A DNA stretch of 16,127 nt from Candidatus Enterousia merdequi (GTDB taxonomy: Bacteria > Pseudomonadota > Alphaproteobacteria > Rs-D84), in contig JAGHTM010000064.1 in the NCBI GenBank assembly GCA_018065345.1, forward strand, positions 1 through 16,127, in the 5' to 3' direction. The notes beneath the pieces were generated by a model, which worked only from the letters and a program-made list of their open reading frames with translations, searched no databases and was not told the origin of the DNA. The stretch's first letter is position 1, and every line of letters begins with the position of its first letter. The position numbers were made by a program, and so were the translations under genes. This document shows positions 1 through 7,997 of the stretch, piece by piece.

Positions 1-404
1 CGTGGTGCAGATGAAGTGCTGGAAGCATTTTCAGATGTTCCATCCATTGTCTTTGCACCAGATAATATTACCATTTGACCAGAAAAAGGATTCAATACAA
101 CTTCTGTTGTAAATGTGTCTGCACCTTGTTGGTTTTGCCACTTACGTGTACGAAGCGAACCTTCCAAATATAATTTTGTTCCTTTTTGCAACATACGTTC
201 TGCAATATCAACCAATGATGGATTAAATATTACAACACGATGCCATTCTGTTTGTTCTTTTTGTTCACCAGTTTGTCTGTCGCGCCATCTGTCAGATGTT
301 GCCAAAGAAAAAGATACAACCTTTTGTCCAGATTGCATTGTGCGAACTTGAGGTTCTTGACCAATATTACCAACCAATATTACTTTATTTATACTTCCAG
401 CCAT
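1..404 (-). CDS. ssb: Single-stranded DNA-binding protein (3' end cut by window edge)
   Basis: Binds single-stranded DNA during replication, recombination and repair. Reading leftwards from the ATG at 402-404, 134 codons are present. The N-terminal OB-fold is clear: MAGSINKVILVGNIGQEPQV at the start, then a TEWHRVVIF strand near residue 55 and LYLEGSLRTRKWQ near residue 80, all SSB hallmarks. Around residue 120 it enters a Ser/Thr/Ala-rich linker. The usual acidic C-terminal tip that recruits partner proteins lies beyond the edge. The start is supported by an AGGAAG ribosome site about 7 bases upstream. It follows carD on the same strand but is separated from it by a terminator, so it probably has its own promoter; I see no convincing one. 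Confidence 0.95.
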   Translation of the reverse strand, partial: MAGSINKVILVGNIGQEPQVRTMQSGQKVVSFSLATSDRWRDRQTGEQKEQTEWHRVVIFNPSLVDIAERMLQKGTKLYLEGSLRTRKWQNQQGADTFTTEVVLNPFSGQMVILSGAKTMDGTSENASSTSSAP

Positions 405-460
405 AATTTCTTCCTTTTTATTTGTCTGTAGTGTAATGATTGCGAAAAAAATCTATAAAT

Positions 461-495
461 ACAAGAAAAAAACGCGTCAATAATCTTGACGCGTT
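461..495 (-). terminator. Intrinsic terminator of carD
   Basis: Perfect 10-bp inverted repeat (471-480 with 486-495, arm AACGCGTCAA) around a 5-base loop. Read on the minus strand it is followed at once by a run of T. It starts 5 bases after the carD stop codon and insulates ssb from carD. Confidence 0.85.
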
Positions 496-500
496 AAAAC

Positions 501-1070
501 TTATTCTTCTTCGGTTTCATCTACTTCTTCTTCATCTTCGTCATCATCAGCACCGTTCAAATCTATTTCCTTTGGAACGCCCAATATGTCTTCGATTTTA
601 TCAGAAGCAGCATCTAAATCCATTTTATGCAATACTGCAAATTCTTGCGCCATACGTTCAAGCGCACGCAAATATAATTGACGCGCCGAAAAAGTCATTG
701 TATCCGAAGCAGTTCTTCGTTGCAAATCACGCACAACTTCTGCCAATTTCATAGGATCACCAGAATTTATATTTTCTTCGTATTGTGCAGCACGTCTTGC
801 CCAAATCATACGTTTTGCACCCGCCTTCCCTTTGGCTGAAGCGATTGCTTCGTCCATTTTTTTCATACTTGATAACGGACGCAATCCAGAAATTTCTGCA
901 CGTTCTAGTGGAACACGCAAAGTCATATGATTTCTTTCAAAATCTATGACCATCATTTTAATTTTTTGATCGCCAATTGTTTGTTCTTCTACACGAACCA
1001 ATTTACCAACACCTTGGGTTGGATAAACAACATATTGACCAGTTTTGAAATCTAATTTTTTTGTTGGCAT
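501..1070 (-). CDS. carD: CarD/CdnL-family RNA polymerase-binding transcription regulator
   Basis: CarD/CdnL proteins bind the RNA polymerase beta subunit and stabilise open promoter complexes, chiefly at rRNA and housekeeping promoters. The 189-residue product has the N-terminal Tudor-like polymerase-interaction domain (about residues 7-60, with FKTGQYVVYPTQGVGKLVRV and a MTLRVPLERAE strand). A helical DNA-binding domain follows (about 70-155, with WARRAAQYEENINSGDP and AEVVRDLQRR, typical of the family). The last 20 or so residues are almost all Asp/Glu. A longer reading frame runs up to 1190. The ATG at 1068-1070 is preferred because it has an AGGTGG ribosome site, begins where the family begins, and avoids overlapping the upstream lipoprotein gene. 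A promoter lies in the 85-base gap upstream and a terminator directly follows, so it can be its own transcription unit. Confidence 0.93.
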   Translation of the reverse strand: MPTKKLDFKTGQYVVYPTQGVGKLVRVEEQTIGDQKIKMMVIDFERNHMTLRVPLERAEISGLRPLSSMKKMDEAIASAKGKAGAKRMIWARRAAQYEENINSGDPMKLAEVVRDLQRRTASDTMTFSARQLYLRALERMAQEFAVLHKMDLDAASDKIEDILGVPKEIDLNGADDDEDEEEVDETEEE

Positions 1071-1109
1071 ATATCCACCTTTACAGTTGCCATTCACTCT
1101 ATACACTGC

Positions 1110-1137
1110 ATTATAACACAAAAAATCGGAAAAACAA
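1110..1137 (-). promoter_or_regulatory. Predicted sigma70-type promoter of carD
   Basis: On the minus strand there is a perfect TATAAT (1110-1115) preceded by TTGTTT (1132-1137) with a 16-base spacer. It sits in the bamE-carD gap about 40 bases upstream of the carD ATG. The -35 box is only fair, so the call rests mainly on the -10 box and position. Confidence 0.5.
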
Positions 1138-1155
1138 ATATTTAGCCGAAAAAAA

Positions 1156-1584
1156 TTATTGGCCAAGCCCAGCCGGTGAAAAACGCCCAATATTAGCGAC
1201 TAATTCTTCAATAGCATTCAATTCTATGGCTGCTGGGATTGCTGTTTCACCTTTTGCCAACTTGACATCTTGTAAATCTTCATCGTGTAAAACCCGAGTT
1301 TTTACCACATTGTTGCCACGAACCCAGACCAAAAGCACGGTTTTATTGTCATAAGTCTTTTTTAATGGGCCACGCATATTTTCATCAGCGCTGTAATAAA
1401 CCCAAACTTCATCACCATAAATAGTGCGTGTTTGTGGGTCGCCAATTTTTTCTTGTAATTGTTCTGTGGTCTTTATTGTTGCAATTTTGCTTTCTAAATC
1501 TTCTGGTAAAACATACCCACGATGTTTAGTTTGCAAAGCACACGCACTTAATATAACCACTAATAAAACCAATATTTTTTTCAT
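1156..1584 (-). CDS. bamE: Outer membrane assembly lipoprotein, BamE/SmpA-OmlA family
   Basis: BamE is an outer-membrane lipoprotein of the BAM complex that folds beta-barrel proteins. The 142-residue product starts with a lipoprotein signal peptide ending in an LSAC lipobox, so Cys15 should be lipidated. The sequence just after it (RGYVLPEDLESKI) is the conserved N-terminal motif of alphaproteobacterial BamE. A short SmpA/OmlA fold follows (about residues 25-95), with GDPQTRTIYGDEVWVYY as the core strand pair. The tail beyond about residue 100 is an extension I cannot assign. The ATG lies 3 bases after the nifJ stop, with its ribosome site (GGGGAAGGG) inside the nifJ 3' end, so the two genes are probably translationally linked. 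BamE's link to envelope quality control fits the nearby ctpA. Confidence 0.85.
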   Translation of the reverse strand: MKKILVLLVVILSACALQTKHRGYVLPEDLESKIATIKTTEQLQEKIGDPQTRTIYGDEVWVYYSADENMRGPLKKTYDNKTVLLVWVRGNNVVKTRVLHDEDLQDVKLAKGETAIPAAIELNAIEELVANIGRFSPAGLGQ

Positions 1585-1587
1585 AAT

Positions 1588-4500
1588 TTACCCTTCCCCG
1601 TTATCTTTATTTTTGTTAACTGTAAAATTAGCAATATGTTGTTTTAATTCTGTTCTGTATAAATTGTTTGCTTTGGCTTCTGCTACCAACTTATCAAAAT
1701 TAGGGTTCACAGAACGCGCCAATGCAAATCTTGTTTCAGATTTCATAAATTCTTCCAATGGGAAAGGTGTCGTTGCATTAGAATCAAGCGACAACGGATT
1801 TTGCCCATTTTCTAAATTAGATGGATTAAATCTGTAAAGTGGCCAAGCACCAGTATTTACCAAATTGATTTGATGTTCAACCCCATTTTGTAATGCAAAC
1901 CCATGCGCAATACATGGTGCATACGCTAATATAATAGAAGGCCCATTAAATGCTTCTGCTTCACGGAAAGCACGCACAGCCTGAGCTTGATTTGCACCAA
2001 TAGCGATTTGTGCAACATACGCCCCAGACATCATCGCAATTAAACCCAAATCTTTTTTAGCATGTTCTTTGCCACCAATCGCAAATTTCATAGACGCACC
2101 AAACGGTGTAGATTTAGATTGTTGACCACCTGTATTTGAATAACCTTCGGTATCAAGAACAAGTATATTTACATTTTCGCCACTGTGTAAAATATGATCA
2201 ACACCACCATAGCCAATATCATACGCCCAACCATCACCACCAACTATCCAAACAGATTTATCAACGATAGCATCTATTAAACCTTCGGCATATCTGGCAC
2301 GTGGATTTTTTATATTTGATAATTGAACACGTAAATTGTTTTGCAATTCACGTTGATTTTCTGTATTTTTTTCAGCAAACATATTATCAACATTTTCGAA
2401 TCCAAGTTCAAACAACACAGAACGCAAAGCACTTTTTCTTTGGTTCAAAGCAATTCGCATTCCTAAACCATATTCTGCATTATCTTCAAACAAAGAATTA
2501 GACCATGCTGGACCACGACCATTTGAATCACATGTCCATGGTGTAGTTGGTAAATTTCCACCATATATAGAAGAACATCCAGTTGCATTTGCGACAACCA
2601 TTTTATCACCAAACAAATGTGCCATCAAACGAACATACGGTGTTTCACCACATCCAGCACAAGCACCTGGGAATTCAAAATAATGTGGTAACAATTCAAC
2701 ATGTTTTGGTATATTCAAGTTTAATTTTTGTTTATCTAAATCTGGAATATTTAATGACGCATCAAATGTTTTCTGATGTTTAATTCCGTCCACCATAGGT
2801 ATCAAAGACAAAGCACCCACAGGACAATTTTTCATACACAAACCACAACCAGTACAATCAGCAGGAGATATATTCAAAGTATAAAACAATCCAGCACCCA
2901 ATTCTGTTGTTTTCATAGGCACAACCGTTATACCATTTGCTTGTGCTTTCTGCATTTCAGATTCATTCATAACTTTGATACGAATCGCACCATGTGGGCA
3001 AAGCATAGAACATTTTCCACATTGGATACATTTACTTAAATCACAAGTTGCAACACGATTTGCCAGCGCACGTTTTTCATATTTCGATGTTCCTGTTGGA
3101 TATTGTCCACGTCCAAATTCACCGTTTATTTCAAATCTTGAAACAGGAATATCATCACCACGACCAGCCGCCATTTCACCCAAAGTTCCAGCAATCAAAG
3201 ACGGAGTATCTTTTGTCATCGCTGGTATAAAATCTGGTGCAAGTTCCGATATAGACGATGGCAAATTATATTTCTTTAGATATGATTCCGCCCTATCAAC
3301 TGCGTTCCAGTTTGCCGTCACTATATCCATACCTTTTTTCTTATATGTTTTTTCAATAGCGACTTTCGCAGCATTTTTTGCATCTTCTGGATTTATTACT
3401 TTTGTTAAATTAAAGAAATTCAGCATTATAAAAGTATTTATTCTGTTGCCAAGTCCAAGTTCATTTGCAGCCGCATTTGCGTCCAAGAAATAAACATTTG
3501 CGCGCATACGAATTAAACGTTCTTGTGAATCTTTTGGTAAATTCATAAATGCTTCATCTGGTGACAAAGATGTATTTATCATTACAGTTCCCCCAGCACG
3601 CAACGCAGAAAAAACATCAAATCTTTGTGCAATCATAAAATTAGACACACAAATAAAATCTGCACTATCTACCAAGTATTCACTTTTTATAGGTGTTTCA
3701 GAAAAACGAATATGTGATTGTGTCACACCACCAGATTTTTTAGAATCATATACAGCATACGATTGTGGATACAATTCAGAATTTTCACCAACTATTTTTA
3801 CAATGTTTTTAACAGCCCCCACAGTTCCATCGCTTCCAATACCATAAAGAATTGCGGTTTTCACATTTTTATTTTCAATAGTAAATGTTTTATCTGTATT
3901 CAATGACAAGTGTGATAAATCATCATCTATGCCCACAGTAAAATTATGATGTAATTCGCCACGCATCATATATTCAACAATTGCTTTGACATCCCTTGGT
4001 TTAAATTCTTTTGAACCCAAGCCATAACGGCCACCATATACAGCAATTTTAGAATCAACAATAGAACGAACATTTTGATAAAGTGGTTCACCAACTGAAC
4101 CTGGTTCTTTTGTTCTGTCTAATACAGCAATTTGTTCAACTGTGTTTGGTAATGATTTCAAGAAAGCATCTTTTGGAAAAGGATTAAATAAATGTACACG
4201 AATCAAACCAACACCACGTGGCAAATAATCTAAAGTTTCTTCGATAGTTTCACAACTTGACCCCATAGACACAATAACATATTTTGCGTTTTTATCACCG
4301 ACATAATCTACCAAGCCATATTTACGACCAGTCAATTTTGCGAATTCATCCATAGTTTCTTGAACAATATCTGGTAATCTTTCATATAAAACATTTGATG
4401 CTTCACGTCCTTGGAAATAAACATCTGGATTTTGAGCCGTTCCACGTATAGTTGGATTATCAGGACTCATTCCACGTTTGCGGTTTTCTGCAATCAAAGA

Positions 4501-5085
4501 TTCTGGTATCAATTCACGCAATACATCATCATCTATTCTTTCCAGCGCAGATTCTTCGTGACTTGTTCTGAAACCGTCAAAAAAGTGTAAGAAAGGAACC
4601 CGACTTTTCAAAGTTGCAGCATGTGCAATCGCAGCCATATCGTGTGCAGATTGAACATTGTGTGAAGAAAGCAAAGCAAATCCAGTTTGACGAACAGCCA
4701 TAACATCACTATGGTCACCAAAGATAGATAACGCATGTGTTGCCAAAGCACGTGCAGCAACATGCATAACAAACGGTGTTTGTTCACCTGCGATTTTATA
4801 CATATTTGGAATCATCAAAAGCAAACCTTGGGAAGCAGTGAAAGTTGTAGCCAAAGCCCCCATTTGCAAAGCACCATGCAACGCACCAGACGCCCCTGCT
4901 TCTGATTGCATTTCTATAATTTCAGGAACAACACCCCAAATATTTTTTTTATGTTGAAACACCCATTCATCAGATAATTCACCCATAGTGCTACTTGGGG
5001 TAATTGGATAAATAGCAGCACAATCAACACATCTGTATGCGACATCTGCCGCAGCCCAATTTCCATCTACTATCAATTTAGACAT
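1588..5085 (-). CDS. nifJ: Pyruvate:ferredoxin (flavodoxin) oxidoreductase
   Basis: Homodimeric-type PFOR: pyruvate + CoA + oxidised ferredoxin/flavodoxin to acetyl-CoA + CO2 + reduced carrier, a cytosolic oxygen-sensitive enzyme of anaerobes. At 1165 residues it is full length. Seen in order: an N-terminal pyruvate-binding domain with YPITPSS (Thr29) and the Arg of HVAAR (Arg112); a central transketolase-like and CoA region; two 4Fe-4S motifs (Cys686/689/692/696 and Cys744/747/750/754); and the proximal-cluster ligands Cys809, Cys812, Cys837 and Cys1058. The TPP site is GDG (950-952) through to the Asn of YSNTGG (Asn984). All catalytic and cluster residues I know for the family are present, so it should be active. 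It starts 18 bases after ctpA and ends 3 bases before bamE, which suggests co-transcription. A TAGGA ribosome site precedes the ATG. Confidence 0.97.
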   Translation of the reverse strand: MSKLIVDGNWAAADVAYRCVDCAAIYPITPSSTMGELSDEWVFQHKKNIWGVVPEIIEMQSEAGASGALHGALQMGALATTFTASQGLLLMIPNMYKIAGEQTPFVMHVAARALATHALSIFGDHSDVMAVRQTGFALLSSHNVQSAHDMAAIAHAATLKSRVPFLHFFDGFRTSHEESALERIDDDVLRELIPESLIAENRKRGMSPDNPTIRGTAQNPDVYFQGREASNVLYERLPDIVQETMDEFAKLTGRKYGLVDYVGDKNAKYVIVSMGSSCETIEETLDYLPRGVGLIRVHLFNPFPKDAFLKSLPNTVEQIAVLDRTKEPGSVGEPLYQNVRSIVDSKIAVYGGRYGLGSKEFKPRDVKAIVEYMMRGELHHNFTVGIDDDLSHLSLNTDKTFTIENKNVKTAILYGIGSDGTVGAVKNIVKIVGENSELYPQSYAVYDSKKSGGVTQSHIRFSETPIKSEYLVDSADFICVSNFMIAQRFDVFSALRAGGTVMINTSLSPDEAFMNLPKDSQERLIRMRANVYFLDANAAANELGLGNRINTFIMLNFFNLTKVINPEDAKNAAKVAIEKTYKKKGMDIVTANWNAVDRAESYLKKYNLPSSISELAPDFIPAMTKDTPSLIAGTLGEMAAGRGDDIPVSRFEINGEFGRGQYPTGTSKYEKRALANRVATCDLSKCIQCGKCSMLCPHGAIRIKVMNESEMQKAQANGITVVPMKTTELGAGLFYTLNISPADCTGCGLCMKNCPVGALSLIPMVDGIKHQKTFDASLNIPDLDKQKLNLNIPKHVELLPHYFEFPGACAGCGETPYVRLMAHLFGDKMVVANATGCSSIYGGNLPTTPWTCDSNGRGPAWSNSLFEDNAEYGLGMRIALNQRKSALRSVLFELGFENVDNMFAEKNTENQRELQNNLRVQLSNIKNPRARYAEGLIDAIVDKSVWIVGGDGWAYDIGYGGVDHILHSGENVNILVLDTEGYSNTGGQQSKSTPFGASMKFAIGGKEHAKKDLGLIAMMSGAYVAQIAIGANQAQAVRAFREAEAFNGPSIILAYAPCIAHGFALQNGVEHQINLVNTGAWPLYRFNPSNLENGQNPLSLDSNATTPFPLEEFMKSETRFALARSVNPNFDKLVAEAKANNLYRTELKQHIANFTVNKNKDNGEG

Positions 5086-5103
5086 TTTTATATTCCTAAA
5101 ATA

Positions 5104-6585
5104 TTATTTACTTTTTTTATTTTCTTTTTTGGTTTCTGTTTTAGATTCTGTTTTAGATTCTTGTTTTTCTGAATCATCACTTTTTGTTGTTTTTGTTTCA
5201 GAATCTTCAATTTTCTCTAAATTCTTTTTACCAACTTTTGACAAAGCGCGCACCATATCCATTGCACGTTGTAATTGGTAATCACGCGCATCTTTTTCTT
5301 CATCTGTTAAATCCAAATAATTTTCTTCTTCGTCATCATCTTTATTTTCTTTTTTAACATCTTTTTTCTTTGAAGAATCTTTTTTCTTTGAAGCATCATT
5401 TTTCAAAGAATTATTGAAAGTAGATTCATTAAACAAAGATTCTTTCTTTTCCAGAACTTCAACTTTACTGTGCAAAACTTCTATATCTGGGGTAATACCT
5501 TCGTTTTGTATAGAGCGACCACTTGGAGTATAATAACGAGCAATTGTTATATGTATAGCAGACCCATCACCCAAAGGTTTTTGTTGTTGTACAGAACCTT
5601 TACCAAAACTTTGTGAGCCCATAATCAAAGCACGTCCATTATCTTGCAACGCACCTGCTACGATTTCCGAAGCCGAAGCCGAACCATGGTTTATCAAAAC
5701 AACAATAGGTTTTCCATTTATCAAATCGCCAGATTTAGCAAACACACGTTCAATATCTGACTTTTCTTTACCACGAGTTGAAACGATTTCGCCATCATCC
5801 AAGAAAGCATCAGACATTTCAATTGCTGCTGTTAAATACCCCCCTGGATTATTACGCAAATCAAGGACATATCCAGCAACATTTTTCTTTTCCAAATCTT
5901 TCAAAGCATCTTTTAATTCTTTGGTTGTCGTAGCCCCAAAATCAGAAACGCGTAAATAACCAATCTTTGGTAATTTATCATCGTCCATCGCAGCAGCATC
6001 TGATTTTTCGCTGAATTTAACAGATTTTACTTTGATTATTGCACGTTTTAATGTCATAACCTTTGGTTCATTACCGTCATGAACAATTGTCAATTTTACT
6101 GTCGAGCCAGGTTTTCCTTTCATTTTTTTCACAGCCTGATTCAAAGTCATATCAAAAACTTGTTCACCATCAATATGTGTGATGTAATCACCAGCCGCAA
6201 TTCCAGCCTTGGCAGCAGGTGTATCGTCTATTGGGGATATAACACGAATTGCACCTTTGTCACTTGTGATTTGGATTCCAAGTCCACCAAATTCGCCATG
6301 TGATTTATCATTAAATTCTTTGAAATCATCTGCAGACAAATAAGAAGAATGCGGGTCCAATGCAGCCAACATACCGTTCATAGCACCTTCTAGCATTTTG
6401 CGTTCATCTGCTTCTTCGACAAATTTATCACGAGCAATTTCAAATACCGAAGCCAACTTTTTTAATTCGCCATAAATCTGTTCATCAGTTAAATGCGCAA
6501 CAGGTTCTTCTTTCTTAACTTTCTGGGCAGAATCAGCCGCAAAAGGCATTACCAAAAACAAAAAAACGAACAAACTTTTCCACAT
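5104..6585 (-). CDS. ctpA: S41-family carboxyl-terminal processing protease
   Basis: Periplasmic serine protease that trims or degrades exported proteins from the C-terminus; relatives control murein hydrolases and lipoproteins. The 493-residue product has a signal peptide (cleavage near residue 20), an N-terminal helical region with LDPHSSYLSADDF (77-89), and a PDZ domain (about 97-185, with GLGIQI and TPAAKAGIAAGDYI). The S41 catalytic domain (about 205-372) includes LDLRNNPGG. The expected Ser-Lys-Gln set is Ser304 in GSASASE, Lys329 in FGKG and Gln333, with Asp315 also conserved. After about residue 395 comes a highly charged, low-complexity tail of Lys, Glu, Asp and Ser, broken by a helical stretch at 430-455. 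An AGGGGA ribosome site precedes the ATG. First gene of the probable ctpA-nifJ-bamE unit. Confidence 0.95.
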   Translation of the reverse strand: MWKSLFVFLFLVMPFAADSAQKVKKEEPVAHLTDEQIYGELKKLASVFEIARDKFVEEADERKMLEGAMNGMLAALDPHSSYLSADDFKEFNDKSHGEFGGLGIQITSDKGAIRVISPIDDTPAAKAGIAAGDYITHIDGEQVFDMTLNQAVKKMKGKPGSTVKLTIVHDGNEPKVMTLKRAIIKVKSVKFSEKSDAAAMDDDKLPKIGYLRVSDFGATTTKELKDALKDLEKKNVAGYVLDLRNNPGGYLTAAIEMSDAFLDDGEIVSTRGKEKSDIERVFAKSGDLINGKPIVVLINHGSASASEIVAGALQDNGRALIMGSQSFGKGSVQQQKPLGDGSAIHITIARYYTPSGRSIQNEGITPDIEVLHSKVEVLEKKESLFNESTFNNSLKNDASKKKDSSKKKDVKKENKDDDEEENYLDLTDEEKDARDYQLQRAMDMVRALSKVGKKNLEKIEDSETKTTKSDDSEKQESKTESKTETKKENKKSK

Positions 6586-6710
6586 AATAAAATCCCCTTT
6601 CTTTATAATGAATCACCATAATAAAAAAAGAAAATTTCTGCAACACGATTTTTCAATAAACAAAAGATTTTTATAAAGAAAAAACTATTTGTTGTGGCAA
6701 AACATTAAAT

Positions 6711-6903
6711 TCCCCTCCACCGGAGGGGGGACCACTTGTGGTGGGGAGGGTTAGCACAATTTCATCCCCAGTTTTTATTCTTTTGCGAACCTTTGTTCTC
6801 ACCCTCCCCCCGGCTTTGCCGTACCCCTCCACAGGAGGGGAATTTTTGGTTCCTTTGTATTCCCAGCCACCGGAGGGGGGAACCACTTGTGGTGGGGAGG
6901 GTT
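6711..6903. repeat. GC-rich multi-palindromic intergenic repeat, copy 1
   Basis: Intergenic repeat rich in short hairpins. Left block: a CCCCTCC/GGAGGGG hairpin, then CCAC-TT-GTGG, then GGGGAGGGT. About 50 bases of AT-richer core follow (starting TAGCACAATTTC). Right block: ACCCTCCCC (inverted relative to the left block), CGGC-TTT-GCCG, then a second CCCCTCC/GGAGGGG hairpin. After a linker with TTCCTTTGTATT, a partial third left block (6861-6903) follows. Bases 6711-6793 match 7819-7902 almost exactly. The symmetrical layout suggests a small non-autonomous element (MITE/REP-like), but I see no transposase or clear target duplication. The gap between ctpA (6585) and this repeat is AT-rich with nothing else convincing. 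Confidence 0.8.
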
Positions 6904-6931
6904 AAAAAATCCCCTTTGGATTCCAAAGGGG
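6904..6931 (-). terminator. Intrinsic terminator or cruciform after the secreted-protein gene
   Basis: Near-perfect palindrome 6911-6931 (arm CCCCTTTGGA, 1-base centre). On the minus strand it is followed by ATTTTTT, so it is a good intrinsic terminator 26 bases after the stop codon. A stable hairpin just downstream of a variable region is also a known accessory element of DGRs, so it could have a second role. Confidence 0.75.
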
Positions 6932-6957
6932 ACGGAAGAGAAAATAAAAATTTGTTC

Positions 6958-7755
6958 TTAGTTGTTTGATACCCCGAACACGGCCGACCGGAAGCGGGAG
7001 TACTCCTGAACGCGGCTGGCGCAGCTGTTAGCACAGCCGTACGCGCAAAGGCCAGCATCGCCGTTGTTGAAGCTGAACACCCACGAAGGGGAAGAGACAT
7101 TTGCATAACTTCCACTGTTTCCTGCATCGTATCCACTTGCTTGACACCAACAATATCCACCACCACCACTATCTGCTGGATTACCTATTTCTCCCCAATC
7201 TGTTTCTGGTGTAGTGCTACATCTTGCTATACCTTTCACTGTACCATAACTAAATTTTGTTTTCCATTGATGCATTGATATATCACTTAATGCTGTTGAC
7301 TCTTCTGTACATACGTCTGGACCTTTACCTCCTACTGTTCCGTTACCATATGCAAAACAGTGATCTGCGTTTTCATATGTGACACGTGCATACCTACTCT
7401 CACCATTTATATCTATCTTATCTGCTAATGTTCTTAAATCGAACAATGCTTGTTTTACTTGCCAACCAGCAAAGTTGTATCCTGTTTTTGTTGGTTCGCT
7501 TGCTGGTAATGTTATACCACCGTCGTATGTACATGTATTTGTTGCAAACTCTGTTTCGCCATTATACCATTTCAAATTGATTGTGTTTGCTGTCCATTGA
7601 GCTGATAATGTACTTGTCCCGTCTGTTGTATTTAATGTGCCACTATCACATGTTGCACTTTCTGCGCCTGCTGCGATATTTGGTGCTGTTGTTTCTGCCA
7701 TTGCTGGTACAATCATACTTATTGCCAATGCACTTGTTAGAAATATTTTTTTCAT
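6958..7755 (-). CDS. Secreted protein with InlB-type repeat and a candidate DGR-type variable C-terminus
   Basis: Not a named family. The 265-residue product has a signal peptide (cleavage after the AMA near residue 20). An InlB B-repeat-like (Listeria-Bacteroides) segment follows, about residues 55-100, with the usual TKTGYNFAGW ending. The middle region (about 105-215) contains several cysteines. The last 45 residues contain CAYG-CANS-CASR (237-248), then FRSAVFGVSNN to the end. Base composition jumps in this end: 77 of 120 bases are G or C at 6971-7090 against 21 of 60 at 7381-7440, and codons shift to C-ending. This resembles a DGR target with a C-terminal variable region, or a recombined cassette. 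The frame is open upstream to 7944, but the ATG at 7753-7755 is chosen for its signal peptide and AGGGAG ribosome site. Near-identical repeats flank the gene. I see no promoter closer than 8202-8230. Expected location: exported or cell surface. Confidence 0.8.
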   Translation of the reverse strand: MKKIFLTSALAISMIVPAMAETTAPNIAAGAESATCDSGTLNTTDGTSTLSAQWTANTINLKWYNGETEFATNTCTYDGGITLPASEPTKTGYNFAGWQVKQALFDLRTLADKIDINGESRYARVTYENADHCFAYGNGTVGGKGPDVCTEESTALSDISMHQWKTKFSYGTVKGIARCSTTPETDWGEIGNPADSGGGGYCWCQASGYDAGNSGSYANVSSPSWVFSFNNGDAGLCAYGCANSCASRVQEYSRFRSAVFGVSNN

Positions 7756-7818
7756 ATTCTCCCTTCCTTTTGTTTTGTTCTTTTTTCTTTTTCGAATCTC
7801 TTTTTTATTCCTTTGTAT

Positions 7819-7997
7819 TCCCCTCCACCGGAGGGGGGAACCACTTGTGGTGGGGAGGGTTAGCACAATTTCATCCCCAGTTTTTATTCTTTTGCGAACC
7901 TTGTCGCTCCTTACCCTCCCCCCGGCTTTGCCGTACCCCTCCACAGGAGGGGAATTTTTGGTTCCTTTGTATTCCCCTCCACCGGAGGGGAATTTTT
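7819..7997. repeat. GC-rich multi-palindromic intergenic repeat, copy 2
   Basis: Second copy of the repeat at 6711-6903, in the same orientation: left block 7819-7860, core 7861-7912, right block 7913-7956. A linker and a lone CCCCTCC/GGAGGGG hairpin (7974-7990) then end in AATTTTT. It differs from copy 1 by a one-base length change in the AACCAC junction and by a short divergent stretch at the core end (7903-7912). It lies directly upstream of the secreted-protein gene, so the two copies form direct repeats around that gene. It is in the right place to be part of the gene's leader. Confidence 0.8.

Noticed and set aside
1071..1190. 40-residue N-terminal extension of CarD
   Set aside because: It overlaps the bamE coding end, contains the carD promoter, and the family starts at MPTKK next to a good ribosome site.
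6586..6670. Promoter of ctpA
   Set aside because: Candidates such as TTGCAG-17-TATGGT on the minus strand are too far from consensus to list.
6671..7169. Several ORFs in both directions across repeat copy 1
   Set aside because: Pro/Gly/Arg-rich translations of GC-rich palindromes that recur in both copies. No start signals.
7756..7944. N-terminal extension of the secreted protein through repeat copy 2
   Set aside because: The extension is just translated repeat. A signal peptide and a ribosome site clearly mark the start at 7755.
6711..7997. CRISPR array
   Set aside because: Only two full copies about 1.1 kb apart with a gene between them; no regular repeat-spacer pattern and no cas genes.
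6711..7997. Insertion sequence or complete transposon with its own transposase
   Set aside because: The enclosed gene encodes a signal-peptide protein, the flanking copies are direct and not inverted, and no transposase reading frame is present.
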